A stretch of DNA of 64,000 nt from Symsagittifera roscoffensis (lineage: Eukaryota; Xenacoelomorpha; Acoela; Convolutidae). Shown in pieces: positions 9,600 to 22,061 of this stretch. Below the pieces are notes generated by a model, which did no database searches, was not told the DNA's origin, and saw only the letters and a list, made by a program, of their open reading frames with translations. A program made the position numbers and the translations under genes. Where the stretch lies: assembly GCF_963678635.1 (NCBI RefSeq), contig NC_087066.1, positions 40,445,223 through 40,509,222 of the forward strand. Direction: 5' to 3'. The first letter of the stretch is position 1, and each line of letters begins with the position of its first letter.

Positions 9600-10232
9600 T
9601 GAGTTATGTATGAGGTGTATAACTCATAGAGTAATTTCGGATAGGGTACACCGTCTGTTCGTCACGATATCTTATTTTCGGCCGGATAGATTCGAGCAAC
9701 TTCTTATTCTCATACCGATCCTAATCTTACTCTTATATATACTAGTCTCAGAGTGTTTAACTAGTCTCTGCTAGGCTCAATAGATCTAGAGTATACTGGT
9801 TTTATTGCGGCTGCTGAAGTTCTCTTGGAGAGGTAACTAATTTCTATGTTAAATTCAAATCTCTCTGGTGCTGAAATTACAAGTAATTTCAGCACTTACA
9901 AATAACTGGGTTGTTGGTTAGATGGATTATGATTGGTTAATATTAAAAATATTTTATAGTGACAAAACATCTAATTTATATCCAATAATAAAATGTAATT
10001 TAGATCAAGTTCCACCCATCCGGGGTTTACAGAGTTTTTTTAGTTCTATGTTTCTTTCTGTAATTGAAGGATAGATGATGTACGTTGGTATTTGGCAAAC
10101 ATCATTTTCTTATCCGGTTCCTCTTGAAGAAGAACGTTCCAGGAGGCTGGAATGATTGATATGAACTTGTTATCTTGTCGTTCGACAACGACTGTGATCC
10201 CCAATGAAATCAATCCGGTTTCAAAATGGTTT
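9600..10232 (-). repeat. E2 3' LTR (minimum extent)
   Basis: Third copy of the E1 LTR sequence, beginning TGAGTTA on the plus strand at 9600. Colinear with 1086-1719, with scattered substitutions. Confidence 0.75.
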
Positions 10233-10465
10233 GCTATGTCTGGTTTGTCTGTATAAGTGGAGAACTGTTTTATGTTCAGCCTCGTCTGGGAATGGTGTGA
10301 AATTCGTGTTTGGAAGGGATGCCTTGTAACTCGGATCTGCACGTATACTTGAACATCGAGGTGGTCATTGGTCTGGTTCAATGAAGTCCTTTTCTGCGAA
10401 GTCAAGTCGTACTTTAAATTCTTTGAGTCGTGATTTCGGACGGCATGTCGGTTGTGTTTGGCCAT
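10046..10465 (-). CDS. ORF Z of E2: conserved small protein overlapping the 3' LTR, function unknown
   Basis: About 139 codons from the ATG of MAKHN; the TTG four codons upstream is also in frame. Nearly the same protein as ORF Z of E1, with a short difference after residue ~14, where E2 has a few extra codons (DSKN region), and a different C-terminal end. The frame stays open although the rest of E2 is full of stops. That is the main reason for calling it a gene; function is unknown. Confidence 0.5.
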   Translation of the reverse strand: MAKHNRHAVRNHDSKNLKYDLTSQKRTSLNQTNDHLDVQVYVQIRVTRHPFQTRISHHSQTRLNIKQFSTYTDKPDIANHFETGLISLGITVVVERQDNKFISIIPASWNVLLQEEPDKKMMFAKYQRTSSILQLQKET

Positions 10466-10693
10466 TCTTTTGTTCAAGTTGTGATAGGATCGTCTAGCCT
10501 TTGGATGTTCGTCTTTGTTGTTGTGTATGATCTAAATACTGCATATTATGATTTATATTTTATAATTTTTTGTTGATTTGGTTTTTGGTCATCTTAGTTA
10601 GGTGTTTTCACATAAGCGTTTTATTTTAGTTCAGTTATTTTGAGGAGTTACTCACCCTCGAGTACCTCTTATTAAAAATTAAAGTGTGGTCAT

Positions 10694-10790
10694 AAAGCGT
10701 GGGTGCAGCGCGGTAGGTTAGGCCGGCTATAAGCATGCTCAGGACGTCCTTCTCTGGTGGGTTAGGCCATGTGTGGGAGTATGATTTCAT
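10694..10790 (+). repeat. tRNA-like (SINE-head-like) sequence in the E2 3' region
   Basis: Counterpart of 2165-2275. Its A-box-like motif has decayed (GCAGCGCGGTAGG) while the following tract (GGCCGGCTATAAGCATGC) is unchanged. Confidence 0.4.
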
Positions 10791-11641
10791 GCTGTTTCTT
10801 TGAGAGGTCCTGTTATGTGATAATATTTTATGTTGGTTTTTTCTGGTCTTTCTTATGTTACTTTGGTTGTGTCCTTTTTTCAAAAAATCAAATTGTTTTT
10901 GGTTTGGGTTTGTCTTACGACTTTTTTGTTTTTTATTGTTTCTTTCTTAGACTTTATAATAGTCTTCAAAAGAATAAATTATCCAGTTTTAAGCTGTGTT
11001 AATCCGGTTTGGGTACCGTTGGTTTTCTTTTCTTAGTCATGCTGTTATTTCATGATTTGTGGTGTTTAGTAAGCTGCGTTGGTTAGTTTGGATTAGTATA
11101 TAATTCCTTTCCAACCGGGTTAAAGAAAAGTTGAAAACTTGTTTATGCTTATTTGAGTGGTTGTTAGTGAAAACTTGAAACATAAAATCATTATTTTAAA
11201 TATTTCTTCGTGGTCGAGCTGTGCGAGTTTGGATAGATTTCTTTTGCCAATGAATGAAAATATTGAAAAGGTTAGTACTGCTTTCTCATTTTTATGAATT
11301 TATTGCTTGGAAATTGATTTTTACTGCTTTTGGGGAAATTTAAAATTATAAATTTTCATCGTATTTTTTCTTTAATTGCTTCTTGGGGAAATAACTTATA
11401 AATGAAATTACAACAATGGGTATGAATTTTACTACATTGTTTAGTGCGAAAGATTTAATCATAGCAAAAGAGTTTTACTTGAGTTTTATTATAACTTAAC
11501 AAGTTTGTATTTTTATTTGTCTTTTTTCTGTTTTGTAGATGATTGTGGTGTGAAGACTAAAAGAATGAATTAAACATTGATAGAAAATGGTTAGTACAGT
11601 TTTGAATTTATTAGTTAAAACTATTTTAGTTCATATTTACC

Positions 11642-12117
11642 TTATTCATCTGGAAAAAAGTCATGTGGGAAGATGTCGTGAATCATGTCTGCTATTGTTA
11701 ATAACTTGACTAGTATGCGTATGACATTTTTAGTTTGTAGCAGTGGCCAAAGCAACTGAAGTGCGTTGATGGTATTTAGTTCTTCGGTGCCTACTGCAAA
11801 TTCATGAGGTGTGTTCTGGATTAGGTTGTAATTTTTATGATTATACTTAGTTTTATGAATAAATTCTAGTATGGGGATTTCGATAGGTTGTATGAATTCA
11901 TGCGGGATAAAGAAGGGTCTTGATTCTTCATCAATGAAGGTCTTCGTGATGGGACAGAATATATACATTTGGGTAACTGGGTCGTAGTTGCGGAGCAGGC
12001 CGTGGAGCTTAGTATTTTCAATGCAGTATATAAAAATAAGAAAAAATGGTGACGTGTATTTCGAGTTAATAAACTAAAAACGGTGTTGGGGTTGTCGTGA
12101 TGATGTGTGTAAATCAA
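11642..12117 (-). pseudogene. ORF Y of E2
   Basis: The 3' part is an open frame of 108 codons (11968-11642) ending FFPDE and a stop. The 5' part reads in another frame (12117-11866). Shared blocks with E1 ORF Y (CPITKTF, EESRPFFIPHEF, EFAVGTEELN) and the same place in the element show it is one feature. E2 stays open where E1 has an inserted base, and E1 stays open where E2 has breaks. No family recognised. Confidence 0.4.
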
Positions 12118-12282
12118 AATGGTTTTGTATGAAACGATAATATGTGTAAGTGTGCGTTTGTTTAGTGCGTAACATTATATCGTGGGAACAGTGCAAATCG
12201 CGTTCCTGTGGTGAAACAAAGTGAAAGGTTAGTGAAAATAACTGAAATTTAACATAGAAGCTTTCATATGCTTGTATGTCAA

Positions 12283-12700
12283 CTAGTGCTTTTGAACTTT
12301 TATGATCGTGCTTTTTATCAAAAATATTAAGTGTAAATAGGTATGGTGTTTTAACAAAAAAAACTTTCGGTTAGTTGTGGGTTTGCAAAGCGGTCTTCGT
12401 ACAAAAATATTATGATCGTAGTATTCAATTGAGTAATCGTTAGCTCGGGGTGCGGTGAATGTTTTTAATAGTTTTTTATATCCAACGTATGTAAATTGTC
12501 GAGGTGTTAGTGATGTGGTGAGTCTATATAGTATATTTTTGTTTCTTTCGATATTTTCATTTGTATTAGTGAGTGTTTAAAAAAGGGGGTTAGTATAGTT
12601 GTAATAAGCTGTCCAATGGAGTGTTGACATCAAAACGTGCTCATCAACAAAATTTCGTGTTTCATTAGTAGTGGTAGAAGTATTTAAGGTTTATTGTGGA
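12283..12700 (-). pseudogene. ORF X of E2, with in-frame stops
   Basis: Colinear with E1 ORF X. The last two thirds are the same sequence as E1 but for one base. The N-terminal third has a stop after PLF and other changes. Confidence 0.4.
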
Positions 12701-13199
12701 AATGAGGGTAGGGTTATTTGAAGTTAATTTTTTGTGTTTGTGTGATCTGGGTGGTTGATATATTCTCTGGCTGTTCTGGGTTTGGTGGTAAATGGGTGAT
12801 TTGGGAATTTTCGTTGAAAGTGCAGTAAGCTCGGTTAGTGCCGCTAGGTGTTTCGGTGGATGTGGATGATTGAGCTAATGATGGAGTGTAATCTGATAGT
12901 GGTGTAGGTGTTGGTGGATTTGATGAGGTTACTGTTGATGACAGTTGATGTATCGTAAGAGTGTGGGGGAATGTTAATTGTTTTTGCAGTGTAATAAATA
13001 TGTCAAGTTCTTCGGAAATTTGGATAATATCTGGGGAGTTATTATTCGATCTGTCGCAATTAAAAGGAGAATAGGTTGGCGTTATCTGGGAAGCCTAAGA
13101 GGGAGTGGAAGAGGTTGGGAGTGGATGACTGGCTTGGATGGGTCGAAAGGGGGGTTTTGAAAAAGCTGAAGAGTTGGTCTGGGTATGGGTAGAGGGAGA

Positions 13200-16100
13200 T
13201 GGTTCGGAGTCTGCGAAATCGTCGGGAGGTTCTACGTCGGAGTTGTTAAATTGTGAGATGGTATGAAAACTGAAACATCTGAGTTAGTATCAGAATTCGT
13301 GCTTGATAGTATATTAATAACTGGAGAATCGGGTGGCGGGAAAGCAAAAAGTGAGATAATTGGGATTTGCGTGCGGAGGTTGGCTGGGTGGGAATTTGAG
13401 CGATTGAGGGATCCAATTTGTCTGCGCATCGTGGGCTAAAAATGATTTTTTGAGACTGAAAAGTGGTGGTATGGGATTGTTCGATAATTTGTTCATGTAT
13501 TATCATTTTGTGAATGATGTGTAGTATGTGTTGAATGAGACTTTGTTTTGTATTTGGTCTGAAATTTGGATTATTTGTGATTGCTAGGTTTCAAAAATTT
13601 TGGGGAATTATTATGTTCTTTGTCATATGTGTTTGGTCTTGTGGATTTTTATTGATTATGAGAATATTCCAAAAAATGCTGCAAATATTATACGTGCTAC
13701 ACTTGCTTGGCGGTTTACTTGTGTGTGTATAGCACAAGTGTTATAGATTCCTTTTACCAGTGAGAAAAGAAATCCTATAAAATTAAACATAGCGTATAAG
13801 ATAGTTAGTCTTTCTAAGATGTAATATGGCCATCCTAGAAAAGCAAAAATTTCGTTTTTTAAGGTTACAAAATTGAAAATATTTATGGGTGAAAAATCTT
13901 GTGATCTGTATTTTTCACCGTTTGAATATATGTAATCTTTAATATTCTTAAAATATCCGCTGTAGTCTTGTGTATATATGTCTGCATATCCTGCGGTTTT
14001 GGCAAATTTTTTTAAATTCTGGTCGATTGATTGTCGTTGTTTTGTGTCCATTTGTGTTAGTAATTCTTGAAATTGTTGTGTTCTAATGTGATGTTGCATA
14101 TCAGATTTAGAATATATTCCAATTGATTGTAAATCAATATTTGGGTTGAGAGAGATAGCTCGGATACTTTTTGGTGAAAACTTTTTTAGTGGTTGCATTA
14201 ATGATATGGTGTAAGTAGGTAGTATTTATCTTCGTCAGGGTTTAATTGTACGACATTGTGGCTATTTTTTGATCCACATGGGACTACGGTATCCCAAAAA
14301 TATGTTCGTCGTGAAAATGTCTCGATAAAATGTAATTTATTTTTGTAGAATATGGGGTTCTTTTATAACAAGGTTTATCTTCAAAAAGATATAATGGTGA
14401 TACTTCTTTGATGCATGTATAAAACCATAAAAAGTTTCCTTCGTATTCAAGAAAGTTTGATCTATTTCCTATATTAAATATCCTGCGTAGGGCGTTCTTA
14501 ATACTGCTAATGCGAGTGATTGTAAGATTTGTGTTCTTTCTAAATCGCATAGTTGATGAAGTGTTTCTAATTCAGAAAGTGACATTTCTTGGAAAATCGT
14601 TTTAATTGTGTAGTCTAATTTCATATCTAAGTGAATATCATAATGTATATTGCCAAAGTAGGTGTTATTCATAAGTGACAATTCTTGTAAACGTGTACTT
14701 TTACTATCGGATGGTGTTAAATTTCCAGCAGGTTGAATTGTGCTTTTATAGAACTTCTCTGGAACGTATGGTGTGCCTTCGTTAATAGGGTGACTTGTTG
14801 CATAAGGGTCAATTTTTTTTTCAGTGGTCATGTCGAAACCTTTTTCGTATTCGACAAGTATTTCTGAATATTGTGTTTTGTAGAGTGGTTTTTTGTATTT
14901 TCATGCAAATTGTGTTTCTTGATAGATTTGAAGTTTCTGTTCATTTAATTTCTATATCATGAGTGTTTCTGAAATCATTGCTTAGTTTACGAGAAGGGTT
15001 CACTTTATCGTATGGAATGGATTCAATAAAATATTTTTCTTGAAACTTTATCATTCGAGCGTGTATTTTTGCTACTTGAAATGTTGTACTTGAACCTTTG
15101 GGAAACCAAACAATTGTTGCTTGGGTTCTAGTTGTAGGGTCATAATAACCTTGATTGTTTTTGCAAGGTAATCTAATTCCTTGATAGATCATGGTGTTAT
15201 CAGTTAAATCTCGTGTGAGTTGTATTTTTTCAAGTTGTTTTTTCCAATCAAAAAACATTATTTCTTGATATCCTTTATTTTTTGTATCTGCTTTGCAGTT
15301 TGAGGGATTATTTATTCCAATGTGTGGTATCCAGTGTTTATCGTCTATGTCATAAGTTAATCGTCCGTGTGCGCCATTATATGGGTATTTTTCGTCTAGT
15401 TTAACAAGTCCTTGATATCGTTCAAGTTCTGCTTGATGTACAAAATCGGCAAAGACTTGAAATTTTACTATTTTTCTGTCTGAGTGTTTATTTCTTGTTA
15501 GATTTAGTCTGAGTAATTCATTTTTTACAATCGTCGGGGTTTAGATGTTAAAGTCTTTCTATATTACTCTAGTAAAATGATTCGTGATCAAGTCGGATTT
15601 TATTTATTTGGAAACTTGTGAACAATGTACTTTATTTTCGGAAAATGTTGCTGTAAACTTATATCCTGTGACTGTCGTTGCTCGGGCTTTTGAATACAAT
15701 GTTGCTATTACATTTGTGGTTTCGATAGGTTGCGGTTCTGTTTCGCATCGTGTTACTTGATTTATTGCATACTTGTGTAGTGTTTTTTGTTCGTTTTCTT
15801 CACAATCATAGTTGAAGTGTGGGAAGTTCAAAAAGGATGTGTTGAAATGTTAATTTTTTTAGAATATACATGTGTATGATAATCCGGAGTATGGGTTATA
15901 AAGTGTTATGTATCCAATTGTGTTTTTGTATATCTATCGTATTTATATAATACTTCAACTGTTATAAATGGTGGGGTAAGCGATTGAGCTGTTATATTTG
16001 GTGGGCTTAACAGATAGGGGTGCTGTACAATATTATTAAGTTTGACTGTTATTTCAAACTTTAATTGAAGACTGTTTTCTTGGACGTTGTGTTGTCGAAT

Positions 16101-17103
16101 GTCTTCGTGGATATCTTGTCTATATTGTAATCTATTTAGTGCCCAACTGTGGAGTCGGTGGCTTTCGTGATGTTGTCCGAATAATGGGGGAGGTGCTACG
16201 AATGTGTTCCAATCTAATCGTAGGGGTATATTTGTTGATTGTTCTCTGTATCGAGCGTCGAGGTTGTTTGGAAAATTTAGGGGGAAAATTAATGATAATA
16301 TTTGACTTAATGATGGTGTCGAGGGGAGTGATAATGTTTCTGGTAGGGATGATAATGTTGTATCTGAGGAAAGATCTATTGGTTCATTTACTAAGTTTGG
16401 TTCTCCTTGTGAGTAAGGTTGTGTTGTCCAATATGTTAGTCGTTCGGCGGTGTTGGGGGGGGGGGGGTGGGGTAAAAGGATTTTCACGGATTTGTTCGGA
16501 TGTTGGTGTTGAACCTAGATTGTCTGAAGGGATATTTGGTGTGTTATGTTGTGAAATAAGCGTAGGAGTGTCTGGTAATGTAATACTAGAGACTTCTGAG
16601 CTTGATGATTCTGGGGATTGAGGTATGCTAAAATTAATTCTGGGAGTTTGAAAATTTCTGTTTCTTCTTGGGTGTATAATTTGTCTATTGACTTCAATTG
16701 TATTTTTGACTAATATGTCTTATTCGACTTAAATCTTGTTGTAATGTGGGATACAAATAATATGTTGGTTCACTTAGGGATGCTTGTCGCTGAACTGGTT
16801 CTGGTGGTTCGGATAAGCGTGCGTGTCGTTCAAAAGTGTACGGGTTATCTTGAAAAGAAATGCGTGTGGATATTTGGGGGTTTTGGGTGGTTAGGTACTT
16901 TTGGGTTTTCTTGGGAAGATGTCGGTGAAGACTGTTTCGGTGGTGGTTGCTGAGCAATTTTGGAAATGTGTCCGATTAATCTGTTTCTTAGTGGGAAGAT
17001 TTATGTTTATTGTAATATTTTTCGAAAAGATGAAAAGAATTAAAAGGATTGTTGCTAAGGCAAATGTGACTATTGCCTTTTTTACACATTTGCACATTGT
17101 CAT
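13200..17103 (-). pseudogene. env: env of E2: chuvirus-like envelope glycoprotein gene, frameshifted
   Basis: The N-terminus is a good signal-anchor (MTMCKCVKKA followed by a 17-residue hydrophobic run) with N-glycosylation sequons after it. Then come a Ser/Pro-rich region, a block rich in charged and Tyr residues (16487-15906), Cys-containing pieces (15831-15604; 15258-14941), a Leu-rich helix followed by GNRSNFL and an aromatic/Cys block (14831-14284), and a membrane-proximal part (14198-13656). That part has a transmembrane run at about residues 131-149 and a second hydrophobic stretch at 168-180. A Pro/Ser-rich tail follows (13506-13246). Position after integrase plus signal and anchor say envelope. 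The order of these blocks resembles chuvirus glycoproteins, also found as env of some arthropod and nematode LTR elements. I infer that from memory of the pattern, not a search. At least six frame changes or stops break it. Confidence 0.6.
16455..16472 (+). repeat. Poly-G tract in E2 env
   Basis: Thirteen G, one T, then four G, coding for a Pro run on the minus strand. It lies at one of the frame changes of env and is a likely slippage site. E1 lacks it because its 5' deletion starts here. Confidence 0.7.
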
Positions 17104-17344
17104 AATTAGGGATGATAAAAATTTGATGAAAATTACGAATAGTAAAAAATATCTGTTCTACTAAAAATTGTTCGTATCATTTAAATAGACTTTGAATTGT
17201 GGTACCTGTGAATGTGGTCAGGGATTTGGAAAAGTTGTAGATTTATTTCAAATAGGGAGTAGAAAATTTGAAAAATATTTCAAAAATTATTAAAAGGATT
17301 ATTAGGGCTTCAAAAGTTTCAATAAAAATTTTTAACAAATTTGA

Positions 17345-17585
17345 ATAGAATAAAAAATGTATGAAAAGATTTATGCTTATATGTTTCAGAGTATCGACTC
17401 TTAAAGAAAGAAGCATTTAGGAAATGATTCTTTCGTCGATTATTTTTTGAACTTCTGGGGCAAAAATGGAAAAAAAAATATGAAAAGGTTCATGATTATA
17501 TTTTTAGAGTTTCGACTGTTAAAGAGAGAAGCATTTAAGAAAATGATTCGTTCGTCGAATATTTTTGATCTTCTGGGGGCGAAAT
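17345..17585. repeat. Tandem duplication of about 120 bp between integrase and env
   Basis: Two copies about 120 bases apart share AGCATTTA..., ...AATGATTC.TTCGTCGA and CTTCTGGGG. The region has no reading frame. Lying before env, it could hold regulatory or splicing signals, but none can be identified. Confidence 0.6.
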
Positions 17586-18378
17586 TCAAGTGTGGTCGGA
17601 TTATTTATTGATTTTTTGACAAGTGGGTTGAGTTTTGTGAAAAAATGTTGGAGGCTAATTTTATGGTGCTCGGGAGGTCTTCTTTACTTTGTTTTTGTTT
17701 GTTGGGTAATCTGGGATTTTTTTTGAAATATTTGTACTTTAGGCCAAATGATCATGGTCCTTTTTTACTTTAGGCTAATTTGACATTTTTAGTTGGGGGG
17801 TTTTTGAGGTCTAAGCCGGGAAAATATTGTTGAGCTTTGCATTATTAGATAGGGGAGGGCTGGAATATTATGGTGGTGTTTTTTTTTAGTTGTCAAGTTA
17901 TAGGAAGTTGCTTATTTTTGACCTGGAGGTTGTAATGTTATAGTTATAGATATGCCTGGAGATTAATATCTGTCGGCTAGTAGGTTTGTGTTAGATATAT
18001 TGAAGGTGAAGGATTTGAGTGAATCCTGTTGGCTGATTTTGAACTAGAATTGTTGCGTATGTTTCAGCATATTATCTTGAAATTGTGAATTTTCAAAATG
18101 ATTGAGAAGTGTACTAATTATTGACTTTAAAATTAAAGTTATTTTTGAAATTCAACTTTCTTTAACATTTTAGATTGTGGGATGAATGCTTTGTAATTTT
18201 TTTATTGTTGGTTTCCAAGTCGTGATGATTCTCTATGTTCTGATTTTTTTTTTCTTCTGGTAAGATTTTTTCTATCATTTTTCTGATTTTTCCTTCTTTT
18301 TGGGATAAATTTGGGTCTGGTGTTTTTATATTTTTATGAGTTGTGTTTTGTGTTTGATTTTGTTTATGATGAATGTCG
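17586..18378. other. E2 region between integrase and env without a gene
   Basis: T- and G-rich on the plus strand with no useful frame. It belongs to E2 by position only. Confidence 0.4.
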
Positions 18379-19615
18379 TCATGTACTTTTGTTTCTTATT
18401 CTGGTAAAAGAATATAATTGAGTTAATTCGCGTAATGCGTATTCTTTCGCGTAGTAAGGTAATATTTTGTTACGATGTTGAACAATTTCTTTTTTAGTTG
18501 AATCTGTGAGTTTGTATGTTACTTCAGTGCGTTTGGTAATTATTTGGTATGGTTCTTTTCGAAATGGTTGTAATTTTTTAGAGATTTCTTTTTGTGTATT
18601 GAAATTAGGTATGAAGGCAAATGTTCCAATTTTTAATACTATGGCTGGCATAAAACGTGAATTAATTTGGCTGTTAATGTTTGGCCTTTGTAACAATTTC
18701 TTTGTTACTTTTTGGTAGACTTCATTGTGCTTTTTATCTTTGTTAAAATCCATTCGGTATGTGTGCCGGAGACTAATTTGAGAATTTAAGGGTGAAGAAA
18801 ATGATCTTCATCATGTGTGTGTAATGGTAGAATACAACATATTTAATCTTTATTTGGTTTGCAATGACCTTGTGCGTTTTTGTGAGCATTTGCTGTGAAC
18901 ATAATTGGTTTTCTTGGTTTTTGATTAAAAACCATTTCATACGGTGACATCCTAAAGTTGTCGTTATTTATGAATTGTATGATAAGGGAAGTATTTTTAC
19001 ATCTGCTGACCACTCTGTGTATCGTGTATCATTCCCATTAATGATACATCTAAGATATTCTTGTAATGAACGGTTCATACATTCAACTAAACCGTTTGTC
19101 CAAGGTGTATGAGATGTACATGGTTTATGTTTAATGTTGTATAAGTGGCATAGTGTGATGATTTCATTATTAATGAATTCTGTACCGTTGTCTGTGACTA
19201 GGATTTCGGGTAATCCAAATTTAGCTATCCAGTGTTCGTAAAGTGTTGTGTAAGCATAATAAGCATTACAGTGTGCTACTGGGTTGAGTGCTACATAGTG
19301 CGTGAATGCATCAACAATGACCATAATGTAGGAATTTCCTTCAGGGGATGTTGAAATTGGTCCTTTTGGGTCGAATGAAATTCTATGGTTGAAATATAAA
19401 CTTTGTCCTTTAAAATCTTGTTTCTGGGCTATTTGCTTTTGATTTGGATAAGGTTTGATCAATTGACATTTTATACAACCCTTGCATAATACTTTTATCC
19501 AAATTGGAGCGTTTGGAAAATATAAAATTTGTGTAAAATTTGAGTATTTCTTTTCTGATCCTGAGTGTCCTTTTGTTTTTTGTGTATGGGAGATATTGAA
19601 TGCTATCAATATCAT
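18379..19615 (-). pseudogene. pol: E2 pol: integrase
   Basis: Piece 1 (19615-18968, 215 codons) holds a zinc-finger region (C-x2-C in CKGCIKC, with an upstream His) and the catalytic core: Asp in ISFDPKG, Asp in VTDNGTEF and Glu in GLVECMNRSL. All three catalytic residues remain. Piece 2 (18753-18379, 124 codons, another frame) is the C-terminal domain, ending HRNKILPYYAKEYALREL, typical of gypsy integrases. A frameshift separates the pieces, and a stop at 18968 ends the first. The enzyme would have inserted the element's cDNA into host DNA; this copy cannot make a full protein. Confidence 0.85.
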
Positions 19616-20457
19616 ACTTCAGGGGAGACAGGGGACTTTAGAATAGTCTAAAGGATTTTCTAAATGATTCGTATCTTCATTTATTGTTGTGTAATTAATT
19701 TTTCGGAAGTATCGGAGGAGTGTTTTGTTTCCTAAAATTGTGGTATCAGCTTTTGCTGGTTTTGTTTTAAATTTGTGCCATTATTTGAGTTGTCTAATTA
19801 CTGGGTCAAAATTTTGATATTGTTTTAAAAGTTCAAGTGTAATTTTTTCTGTTGGTGCGAGAAAAATATTATCAATTTTTAATTTTGATAGGGGAATTGT
19901 GTCAAGTGGGTCATGGAGATTAAAAACTTGATTTATGAATTTGATTTATGAAAAACTTGATTTCGAATCATTTGTTTGTGGTCCTGATAAATTTTTTTTA
20001 TCGGTCAAATTTTTTTTTTTTCAATTAATGGAAAAAGGTCTTTTTTATGCGGTTGTTGTTTTATTTTCTTTTGTTGAGTATTTTTTTTTTATCCATTGTG
20101 AGTATGGAAATGGTTTAAAGGTAGATGTACCTAATAAATCAACTTCATAGTGATTACTTTGGCAATCTAGGTAGAGTGGAAAATGTTGGAGATTGTTTAT
20201 TTGTGATTGATCAATGTCAGTTTTACTGCGTATTTGCATTCTAATCGGGGTGATGTTTCATCTTTTGCGAGAGAGAATTTAGATTTTTTGGTATTTTAAC
20301 TGTAGTTTTTCGTGTAAGGAGTTCAGGTGGCGTATTTGTACTTAATGTATATGGTATTGCAGGTTATATGTAAGTTTGGGAATTTCTTCAAAATAATTGA
20401 AATCTATAAACTCTATGATTAGGAATTGATTTTTGTGTGAAAAGAAAGATAATTGGT

Positions 20458-21643
20458 TTATGATCTGTAAATAAAACCTTTGGGAGTTTTGATCCAAGTA
20501 TCAGAAATTCGTATTCTGTAAGTGTGTATATTATAGCTGTACATTCTCTCATTAGAGTAGAGAGTCGTATCTGAGTCGAGTGTGAATAATCGTGAATTTG
20601 CTGAGATAAGATTCATTTTATTTGTTCCACTATGTGATTGTAATAATGTTGCTCCGATGCCAAAATTTGCATACAATGGTTGGTTTGGATCTGGAATTGT
20701 GTTTGAAAATTGTTCTGTTAGAAGTCTTTTAATTTCTTCAAATCGTGTTTGGTGTTCAGTGGTCCATTCAAATTTATTTAGTTGTCTGAGGATGTTATAG
20801 AAAGGTCTTAAGTATAATTGCATTTTGTAAACATATTTACTGAAGAAATTCAACATTCCAAGGAATTCTTGGAATTTCTTTTTTCTGTTGGTGGTTGAAG
20901 TTTTTGAATCGCATCAATGAGTGATTTTAATGGGGTGATAGTGTTTCGTTCAATAATATGTCCTAAAAATTTAACGCGTGTTAAGAAGAAATGTGATTTA
21001 TCTGAAGCTGCTTTCAGATTTTCCTTCTGATGTATTTTATGATATTAATCCAAAACTGTAAACATTTCGTCTTTAGTTTGTGAATGCATGAAAACATCAT
21101 TTAAATATGTGATTGCATTTTTCTTGAGTATTTGTGGTCTAAAATTTTATTCAAGAAAGCTGAAAAAGCTGCTGGTCTTATGGATATTCGATAGAATAAT
21201 CGATTAAATTCGTATTGTTGATTTCCAATAACAAATTGTGTTAATCGCCGTGACTGTTCATCTAGTGGCATTTGATTGTAAGCACTATTGATAACTGCGG
21301 TTGTGAAGTACTTACTATTTATCTTTGATAAGATAACTTGTATTGGTTCAAAAGGCCAATTACATTTTGATTCATCAATTAGTGAATTGAGATATCTAGC
21401 GTCTAAAACAGTTTTTAGTGATTCACCTTTTGCTAGAATGATAGCAGGGTTGATGAAGGTGTTGCCTTTTGGTTGTTCTTCCTTATTTACTTGTGATATA
21501 ATTTCGTATTGTTCTAAAATATTAAGTAATCTATTTACCTTGTCGTGTAAGTGAATCGGTACTTTACTTGCTCTTTGTTTTTTTGAAAACTGCGTCAGGC
21601 TTAAATGGAAGATGTAGTGATGAACTAATTTTTCCAACGTCAA
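20458..21643 (-). pseudogene. pol: E2 pol: reverse transcriptase and RNase H
   Basis: RT occupies 21643 to about 20940: LDARYLNSLIDES, FTTAVINSAYNQMPL and RLFYRISIRPAAFSAFLNKIL are the fingers/palm blocks of gypsy RT. The block that should carry the first catalytic Asp reads AVINSAY (Val in its place). Just downstream, in another frame, the active-site box reads YLNDV instead of Y-x-D-D. Both are active-site losses. The connection/RNase H part (20856-20458) has FEWTTEHQTRFEEIKRLLTE and FGIGATLLQSHSGTNKMN, with the usual first RNase H Asp region eroded. Three frames are used over the span. Confidence 0.85.
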
Positions 21644-22061
21644 ATTTTGATGTTGTGTATTTTGTTGAATATTTTATTAGTTGTTTAGCTGTATTATCAA
21701 TTTCATTTTGTGTTATTTGTGAATGTTGAAAATTAAACATTGTTAAAAATTTTTGTTGTTCTTCTGTATAATTTGTTATTTTAAATGTTGGTTTAAAATA
21801 TGGTGTTTTTGTGAAGTAATCTGTATTTATTTTTTAAAATATTTTTTTACTATTTATGGATAATTCTTCGTCAAGAATTGTTGACTGACAAATATCTAAT
21901 AATGTAATATATTGTTTATTCGGTATGCTACTTCTTTTATAGATGAAGTTGTAGCATTTGTTTCACAATATCCTAAGAGTCCTAAGGGTAATGTTATTCA
22001 ATTTGGTTCAATATTTACACGTGTAGTGAAATAATATCGGATTTTGTGTTTTTCAATTATT

